In this document: piece after piece, positions 58,802 to 64,000 of the stretch | Layout of the letters: each line of letters starts with the position of its first letter | How positions within the stretch are numbered: position 1 is the first letter of the stretch | NCBI GenBank assembly: GCA_963977065.1 | Contig: CAXBNF010000005.1 | Coordinates: 86,325 to 150,324, forward strand | Source: Planktosalinus sp963977065 | Lineage (GTDB): Bacteria; Bacteroidota; Bacteroidia; Flavobacteriales; Flavobacteriaceae | Reading direction: 5' to 3' | DNA: 64,000 bases | The notes under the pieces: model-generated | Seen by the model: only the letters and a program-made list of their open reading frames with translations | Databases searched by the model: none | What the model was told of the DNA's origin: nothing | Made by a program: the position numbers and the translations under genes

Positions 58802-60031
58802 CTAATCTTTACTTTTTGGATAACAGAAATAGTATTTTGTCACTAATTTTGTCAATGCTTTGTTATTGATTTGCTCACTTACATCAGTTATGTCAATGAT
58901 TTTTCCTTTTTGAGTAACTAAGTTAATTTTTTCTTTTGAATCACTGTAAGCCAAATTTGTAATCTCTCCGGAAAAACAAAAATAGTTCACTTCATGATCT
59001 GACAATCCAAACTTTTTGATGAGTTTTTTCCTTTTACTCTCAATATATTCGCTAGAGTAGGGTTTATCCTTTATTTTAATTTTTAATAAATCCCTGTTCA
59101 AAAGTCTTGTTGATAAATTACTTAAGACAAAATCATTTGAGCTTTTCCATTGTTTTAAGGAAGCTATAATATCATAGTCATCCAATTCAGAAAAAAGTTT
59201 TAGGATTTTTTCATTAAAATCTGAACTTTTTACTTGGTACTTTAAAAAGTAAAGTAGTGCTTCACTGGCAGGTAAAGTATCTCCTGAAACCACTAGCTCT
59301 TTAGCTCTTTTTAAAATATTGACTAAAATTTGTTCAGCAACAATACTGGTTTTATGCAAATAAACCTGCCAATACATAAATCTTCGGGCAATAATAAACT
59401 TTTCAATAGAATAAACACCTTTTTCTTCAACAACAAGATGATTTTCTACAACATTGAGCATCGTAATTAAACGTTCTGAGTTGATGTTTCCTTCAGGAGT
59501 ACCTGCATAAAAGCTATCTCGTTTTAAGTAATCAAGTCGATCCATATCAAGTTGACCTGAAATTAACTGACAAAGAAATTTTTTATCATATTCACCTTTG
59601 AAAATATCAATTGCCAGCGTTAATCTTCCGTTAAACTTTTTATTGAGTAAACCCATAAAATGCAGAGAAATTTCTTCATGAGAAACACCCTCAACAATAC
59701 TATTTTCCATTGCATGAGAAAAAGGACCGTGACCAATATCATGCAATAATATTGCTATATAAAGAGCTTCTTCTTCTTCTTCAGATATGCGTACTCCTTT
59801 AAACTTTAATACTTGGACTGCTTTTTGCATTAAAAACATGCATCCAAGCGCATGGTGAAAACGAGTGTGGTTTGCACCCGGATATACCAGATAAGAAAGT
59901 CCCATTTGACTGATGCGTCTGAGTCTCTGAAAAAAAGGGTCTTCGACTAATTTAAAAACAATAGTATCTGGTATGGTAATAAAACCGTAAATTGGGTCGT
60001 TAAGTATGTGAAGCTTTTTCAGGCTGTTCAA
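58802..60031 (-). CDS. HD-domain phosphohydrolase
   Basis: A 409-residue soluble protein with the metal-binding HD motif: GANHTRFHHALGCMFLM (first His), AILLHDIGHGPFSHAME (His-Asp pair) and a downstream Asp in GQLDMDRLDYLKRDSFY. The architecture is that of the YdhJ/SAMHD-like HD family that hydrolyses nucleotides or deoxynucleotide triphosphates. The substrate is not settled. Its start is 70 bases from the porX gene on the opposite strand. CAAATATA at 60058-60065 is a candidate -7 box for it. Confidence 0.88.
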   Translation of the reverse strand: MNSLKKLHILNDPIYGFITIPDTIVFKLVEDPFFQRLRRISQMGLSYLVYPGANHTRFHHALGCMFLMQKAVQVLKFKGVRISEEEEEALYIAILLHDIGHGPFSHAMENSIVEGVSHEEISLHFMGLLNKKFNGRLTLAIDIFKGEYDKKFLCQLISGQLDMDRLDYLKRDSFYAGTPEGNINSERLITMLNVVENHLVVEEKGVYSIEKFIIARRFMYWQVYLHKTSIVAEQILVNILKRAKELVVSGDTLPASEALLYFLKYQVKSSDFNEKILKLFSELDDYDIIASLKQWKSSNDFVLSNLSTRLLNRDLLKIKIKDKPYSSEYIESKRKKLIKKFGLSDHEVNYFCFSGEITNLAYSDSKEKINLVTQKGKIIDITDVSEQINNKALTKLVTKYYFCYPKSKD

Positions 60032-60101
60032 TTGAGCTGTTTTTTTTTAAAGGCTCACAAATATAAGGATTATAAACAAGTAAAATAATACGACAAGCAT
60101 A

Positions 60102-61652
60102 ATGAATAAGATTAATATTCTCTGGGTTGATGATGAAATTGATTTATTAAAACCACACATTCTTTTTCTAGAAGCCAGAAATTATATCGTTACTAAAGCT
60201 CGTAGTGGAACCGAAGCATTAGAAGAAATTGAAAGTAAAAACTTTGACATTGTATTTCTTGATGAAAATATGCCCGGACTAACTGGGATTGAAACACTTC
60301 AAGAAATTAAAGAAAAAAAAGCGAACCTCCCTGTAGTAATGATTACTAAAAGTGAGGAAGAATATATTATGGAAGAAGCTATTGGTTCAAAAATAGCAGA
60401 TTACCTGATAAAACCTGTTAACCCAAATCAAATATTATTAAGTCTCAAAAAAAACCTGGATCACTCCAGGTTACTTACCCAAAAAACAACTTCAAATTAT
60501 CAGCAAGAGTTCAGAAAAATAGCAATGGACCTCTCCTCTGTTAATTCTTATGAAGCATGGATAGAATTGTATCAAAAATTACTTTATTGGGAACTGCGGC
60601 TTGAAGAAATAGAAGACTCTGGAATGTTTGAAATTTTAGAATCTCAAAAATCTGAAGCCAATACACAGTTTTGTAAATTTATAGATAAAAATTATCCAAA
60701 GTGGTTTGATAAAAATTCAGATGCCCCAGTAATGTCACATACACTTTTTAGGGAGAAAATTCTTCCTCAAGTTACAAAAGGACAACCCACCCTACTTGTT
60801 GTTATTGATAATTTGCGTTATGATCAATGGAAGACTTTTGAACCCATACTTTCAGGCATTTATAAAAAAGAAGAAGAATCTGCATTTTTCAGTATCTTAC
60901 CCACTGCTACTCAATATTCCCGTAATGCAATATTTTCTGGATTAATGCCAGATGATATGAGTAAGTTACATCCTAACTTGTGGCTGAATGATACAGACGA
61001 CGGAGGAAAAAATATGTTTGAGAAAGAGTTTCTTGATGCTCAATTAAAGAGGCTTGGTCAAAATATAAATTATGACTATTTTAAAATTTCAAGTTTAAAA
61101 CAAGGTAGAAAGTTAGTCGAAAACTTTAAAACCCAAAAGGAAAAAGATCTCACCGTTGTTGTCTATAATTTTGTTGACATGATTTCACATGCTAAAACTG
61201 AGATGGATGTTATTAAAGAACTCGCATCCACTGACAAATCCTATCGGTCATTAACTCAAAGCTGGTTTAAAAATTCACCATTGCTTGAAATGATTCAACA
61301 AGCTGCGCAACTTGGATTTAAACTTATTATCACAACAGACCACGGTACAATAAATGTAAAAAATCCTTCAAAAGTAATCGGTGATAAGAATACGAGTTTA
61401 AATTTAAGGTACAAAACCGGAAAGAGTTTGACCTATGAAGACAAGGATGTACTAGCAGCCAAGGATCCAAAAAGTATTCATCTGCCAAGCATAAATATGA
61501 GTAGTTCATTCATTTTTGCAAAAGGTGATTTGTTTTTTGCCTATCCTAACAATTACAATCATTATGTTAGCTATTACAGGAATACATACCAACATGGGGG
61601 GGTATCGTTAGAAGAAATGATTATTCCTTTTGCGGTATTAATGCCGAGGTAA
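60102..61652 (+). CDS. porX: PorX, response regulator with PglZ/phosphatase domain
   Basis: A 516-residue protein: an N-terminal receiver domain with the acidic pair Asp10-Asp11, phosphoacceptor Asp54 (VFLDENMPGL) and Lys in YLIKPVNPNQI, a helical linker (about residues 125-210) and a C-terminal PglZ/alkaline-phosphatase-superfamily domain with VIDNLRYDQWK, LPTATQYSRNAIFSG and LIITTDHGTINVKNP. This is the PorX architecture. In Bacteroidota PorX, with the sensor PorY, controls genes of the type IX secretion system and binds a sigma factor. PorY is not in the window. Confidence 0.92.
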   Translation: MNKINILWVDDEIDLLKPHILFLEARNYIVTKARSGTEALEEIESKNFDIVFLDENMPGLTGIETLQEIKEKKANLPVVMITKSEEEYIMEEAIGSKIADYLIKPVNPNQILLSLKKNLDHSRLLTQKTTSNYQQEFRKIAMDLSSVNSYEAWIELYQKLLYWELRLEEIEDSGMFEILESQKSEANTQFCKFIDKNYPKWFDKNSDAPVMSHTLFREKILPQVTKGQPTLLVVIDNLRYDQWKTFEPILSGIYKKEEESAFFSILPTATQYSRNAIFSGLMPDDMSKLHPNLWLNDTDDGGKNMFEKEFLDAQLKRLGQNINYDYFKISSLKQGRKLVENFKTQKEKDLTVVVYNFVDMISHAKTEMDVIKELASTDKSYRSLTQSWFKNSPLLEMIQQAAQLGFKLIITTDHGTINVKNPSKVIGDKNTSLNLRYKTGKSLTYEDKDVLAAKDPKSIHLPSINMSSSFIFAKGDLFFAYPNNYNHYVSYYRNTYQHGGVSLEEMIIPFAVLMPR

Positions 61653-61691
61653 TGATTTTTTCACTATATTTGAACTCGTAACCCCAAAGTT

Positions 61692-62117
61692 ATGACTTAT
61701 ACCTACAACATATCAAGCTTGCCTCAAGCTGCAAATGCTGTGCTTACCAATGTTTCTGGGAAGACACTCTTATTTTATGGAACAATGGGCGTAGGCAAGA
61801 CAACACTAATCAAAGAAATAGCGAAACAACTAGGATATCACGGTTTGGTGAGTAGTCCCACCTTTTCTTTAGTTAATGAATACAATTTAGAAGAAGACCT
61901 TATATACCACTTTGACTTTTACAGAGTAGAAGATGAAAAAGAGGTGCTTGATATAGGGGTTGAAGAATACTTATATGACACTCATTGGAATTTAATTGAG
62001 TGGCCGGAAAAAATTTCAAAACTATTACCAAAGTATAAAAATGAAATTTTTTTGACCCAAAATAATGACGGAACACGAACCTTAAAAATAATTGCCGGTG
62101 AAGAAGTAACAAGTTAA
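61692..62117 (+). CDS. tsaE: tRNA threonylcarbamoyladenosine biosynthesis ATPase
   Basis: A 141-residue TsaE: the Walker A GTMGVGKTTLIKEI (residues about 30-43), LVSSPTFSLVNEY with the conserved Thr, and the Walker-B-like YHFDFYRVEDEKE followed by LIEWPEKISKLLP. It works with TsaB and TsaD to make the t6A modification at position 37 of ANN-decoding tRNAs. It is 39 bases after porX, as is common in Flavobacteriaceae. Confidence 0.95.
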   Translation: MTYTYNISSLPQAANAVLTNVSGKTLLFYGTMGVGKTTLIKEIAKQLGYHGLVSSPTFSLVNEYNLEEDLIYHFDFYRVEDEKEVLDIGVEEYLYDTHWNLIEWPEKISKLLPKYKNEIFLTQNNDGTRTLKIIAGEEVTS

Positions 62118-62274
62118 TAACATACCCGCTTTTGAGATAAGCACTGCGTTTATCAACACTCCTTTTTTAGTAAAGACCCCAAATCGACATTAAAATAAGC
62201 CTAGGCTTTTTTTGTCAAAAAATAACTTACTAAGATACGGAAATAGTTTTTAAAATACTTTAGTTTTTTTTATA

Positions 62275-62282
62275 TAGGTTTG
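62275..62282 (+). promoter_or_regulatory. Candidate -7 box TAGGTTTG
   Basis: Exact TAnnTTTG match, 28 bases before the ATG of the small lipoprotein; no TTG at the -33 distance. Confidence 0.4.
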
Positions 62283-62310
62283 TACTATTAACCTCACAAA
62301 AACTAATATT

Positions 62311-62445
62311 ATGAAAATGTCAAAAGCAATGTTATTTGTTGCTCTCTTTTTTACAGGATTATTTGTATCTTGTACACCGGAAAGTATAGATTCTAATGAA
62401 CAACAAATCGACGTATCAAACGTACAACTCCCAAGACAGGGATAA
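62311..62445 (+). CDS. 44-residue lipoprotein overlapping the next gene
   Basis: A 44-residue frame with a lipoprotein signal (MKMSKAMLFVALFFTG to LFVSC) and a short mature part (TPESIDSNEQQIDVSN, then VQLPRQG). The signal and lipobox are hard to explain by chance, so the gene is probably real even though it is tiny. Its last 50 bases overlap the start of the following gene in another frame. A small lipoprotein of this size may be a surface anchor or signal. Function unknown. Confidence 0.6.
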   Translation: MKMSKAMLFVALFFTGLFVSCTPESIDSNEQQIDVSNVQLPRQG

Positions 62446-62923
62446 AAAAAAGTTTACTATTGGTAGTGGTATAGTAATTCTACTAATAACCATTTCACCA
62501 TATCTTTTTTATTTATACGAAAGTTTCCCAGCAGATTCAAATGTCTGGGAAACTTATTTTTTTGAGGTAACTACCAACTATCAATCTTATCAACACTTTA
62601 TGTGGTTTTTAACCAGTAAAGTAATCCCCCTTTATTTGTTATTTATTTGGTTTTTCACTTGTAAACACTGGTGGCATTGGATTATTCTAATCCCTATCAC
62701 TATGTATTTGTTTCAAACTTGGGGAATTATAAATCAGAGTTTGAATTTGGATGAAGTTGAATTGCTATACATGATTCCTGTCATGTTGGTTATAGTACCT
62801 GCTGTTTATTTAATCAGAGCTAAAGTCTTTAACAGAATGCGCGGTGATAATTTAAGGGATTTTGAAGAAGACCTTAAAAAGAAACGCACCCTTTGGGAAG
62901 AGTTTAAAGAGTTATTCCACTAA
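62396..62923 (+). CDS. Four-helix membrane protein of unknown function
   Basis: A 175-residue protein starting at the ATG at 62396, the only usable start before the first helix. It has four predicted transmembrane helices (about residues 20-42, 68-88, 92-110, 121-140) and a charged C-terminal tail (RMRGDNLRDFEEDLKKKR). Aromatic residues cluster around the helices (HFMWFLTS, CKHWWHWI). No family recognised. Translation is likely coupled to the small lipoprotein it overlaps. Confidence 0.75.
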   Translation: MNNKSTYQTYNSQDRDKKKFTIGSGIVILLITISPYLFYLYESFPADSNVWETYFFEVTTNYQSYQHFMWFLTSKVIPLYLLFIWFFTCKHWWHWIILIPITMYLFQTWGIINQSLNLDEVELLYMIPVMLVIVPAVYLIRAKVFNRMRGDNLRDFEEDLKKKRTLWEEFKELFH

Positions 62924-62936
62924 AATCTCAACCAGT

Positions 62937-62967
62937 TTTGACACTTGCACCATATGCTTTAAAGTTG
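62937..62967 (+). promoter_or_regulatory. Promoter of the alanine dehydrogenase gene
   Basis: TTTG at 62937-62940, a 19-base spacer, then TAAAGTTG at 62960-62967, one base from the consensus TAnnTTTG. The ATG is 33 bases further on. Confidence 0.6.
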
Positions 62968-62999
62968 TAAATTAGTTACTCTTTAATAACACCCCTTTA

Positions 63000-64000
63000 A
63001 TGGCAAAGTCAATCACTCCATTTACTGCATCACAATTAATACCAAAAGAGGAAACTTTGGAAATTCAAAAAACCAAAGGCGATCTTTTTATTGGCATACC
63101 TAAAGAAATTTATTTTCAGGAAAAAAGAATCTGTCTTACTCCAGATGCTGTTTCGGGTTTAGTTGCTCAAGGCCATAAAATTCTCATTGAAAAAGGTGCC
63201 GGTGAAGAAGCCAGCTTTAGTGATAAAGCTTACGCAGATGCCGGTGCTATCTTAACTCAAGATACAAAAAAAATATTTTCCTGCCCTATTATTCTCAAAG
63301 TAGAACCCCCTACTCTCGAAGAAATTGAGATGATTAACCCAAAAGCGGTATTAATATCAGCTTTGCAAATTAAAACCAGAGAAAAAGTTTTTTTTGAAGC
63401 GCTATCCAAAAAGAAAATCACAGCTCTGGCCTTTGAATTTCTTCAAGATGAGAATGGTGTTTTTCCAGTTGTTAGAGCTTTAAGTGAACTTGCAGGAACG
63501 GCATCGGTTCTAATTGCAGCAGAGTTAATGGCAAATGCTAAAGAAGGAAACGGTTTGATGTTTGGAAACATCAGTGGAGTGCCGCCTGTTGAAGTTCTTA
63601 TTATTGGAGCCGGCACTGTAGGTGAATTTGCAGCTCGTTCTTCTTTAGGCCTGGGAGCCAGTATTAAAGTTTTTGACAATTCAATTACAAAATTACGATG
63701 TTTACAAACAAACATAGGGAGTCCACTTTATACATCGACCTTACAACCTAAAAATCTTTTAAAAGCGCTTAAACGCTGTGATGTTGCTATTGGTGCTTTA
63801 AGAGGAAAAAACAGATCACCGGTTATAGTTTCTAAGACGATGGTAGAAAATATGAAAAAAGGAGCTGTAATTATAGATGTGAGCATTGATATGGGTGGCT
63901 GTTTTGAAACATCAGAAACGACTTCACATGACAATCCAATTGTAATAAAAAACGGTGTGATTCATTATGGTGTCCCCAATATCCCGGCTCGTTATCCAAA
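63000..64000 (+). CDS. ald: Alanine dehydrogenase, partial (cut by window end)
   Basis: At least 333 residues of an alanine dehydrogenase, continuing past the window end. The N-terminal part has GIPKEIYFQEKRICLTPDAV with substrate-binding Arg and Lys, the lysine in KVEPPT, then the Rossmann motif LIIGAGTVGEFAARSSLGLGA and the DVSIDMGGCFETSE segment that is diagnostic of the Ald/PntA family, ending YGVPNIPARYP. It interconverts alanine and pyruvate with NAD(H). The start is the ATG at 63000. A PntA-type transhydrogenase is less likely because of the alanine dehydrogenase wording. Confidence 0.9.
   Translation, partial: MAKSITPFTASQLIPKEETLEIQKTKGDLFIGIPKEIYFQEKRICLTPDAVSGLVAQGHKILIEKGAGEEASFSDKAYADAGAILTQDTKKIFSCPIILKVEPPTLEEIEMINPKAVLISALQIKTREKVFFEALSKKKITALAFEFLQDENGVFPVVRALSELAGTASVLIAAELMANAKEGNGLMFGNISGVPPVEVLIIGAGTVGEFAARSSLGLGASIKVFDNSITKLRCLQTNIGSPLYTSTLQPKNLLKALKRCDVAIGALRGKNRSPVIVSKTMVENMKKGAVIIDVSIDMGGCFETSETTSHDNPIVIKNGVIHYGVPNIPARYP

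Noticed and set aside
62190..62215. Terminator at the AAGCCTAGGCTT palindrome followed by T
   Set aside because: The palindrome leaves a loop of two bases at most, too tight for a normal hairpin; left unannotated.

Overview
The window is an AT-rich stretch of a Bacteroidota chromosome, most likely a member of the Flavobacteriaceae. Several observations support this. LpxC is fused to FabZ. There is a PorX-type response regulator with a PglZ/phosphatase domain, which is part of the type IX secretion regulatory system. A TamB gene is followed by a TamA-like protein that carries a lipobox (TamL). Secreted proteins begin with the flavobacterial QVGI-N/G-T-x-x-P motif. Several genes are preceded by TAnnTTTG -7 boxes, the best with TTG about 19-20 bp upstream. 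No rRNA, tRNA, CRISPR array, insertion sequence or prophage was recognised; the window reads as stable chromosomal backbone with small lineage-specific insertions.

Layout. 1-7.2 kb holds small conserved genes (metal-binding-like exported peptide, cysteine-less ArsC-like protein, LapA-like and VF530-like proteins, exported CxxC thioredoxin-fold protein, VOC protein), then three tandem secreted QVGI paralogues and a PA2169-type four-helix protein. 7.2-10.5 kb holds exported proteins, including a papain-like cysteine peptidase lipoprotein, and DoxX. 10.9-18.2 kb is the tamB-tamL outer-membrane assembly pair. 18.5-25.8 kb carries an OmpA lipoprotein, pirin, a CBS protein, an FKBP isomerase, an exported M28 peptidase and a class A penicillin-binding protein. 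25.8-32.2 kb holds an SF2 helicase, a VTT/DedA-like membrane protein, two tandem 43-residue paralogous basic proteins, an SDR, an exported VanX-like dipeptidase, a DUF3817 protein, an MscS channel and a Nudix hydrolase. 32.3-38.2 kb holds a LolA-like protein, a 1024-residue BNR/sortilin-like exported protein and an aldehyde dehydrogenase.

38.1-42.9 kb contains the most unusual regulatory structure. A SatD-family protein (cyclase-like N-terminal motifs plus a C-terminal helix-turn-helix) is encoded with a DUF3307 membrane protein. Their promoter is covered by three 20-bp imperfect palindromes spaced exactly 29 bp apart. A GreA-like gene is divergent from them. 43-48.3 kb holds a membrane-anchored OmpA protein paired with a membrane-anchored helix-hairpin-helix protein, a prohibitin, a large VWA-like membrane protein and fabG. 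48.4-49.3 kb has a RelE/ParE-type toxin-antitoxin pair and a 59-residue membrane protein.

49.4-60.0 kb is a long minus-strand block: an M16 peptidase lipoprotein, sucD, an NTF2-like protein, a second LpxD-like acyltransferase, efp, lpxA, lpxC-fabZ, lpxD and an HD phosphohydrolase. The lipid A genes overlap or abut and probably form one transcription unit joining early lipid A synthesis, FabZ and EF-P. 60.1-64.0 kb reads forward: porX, tsaE, a 44-residue lipoprotein overlapping out of frame with a four-helix membrane protein, and the start of alanine dehydrogenase, cut by the window end.

All functional statements come from motif recognition and family knowledge without database searches. Starts were moved to internal methionines where a signal peptide, lipobox or overlap favoured them.
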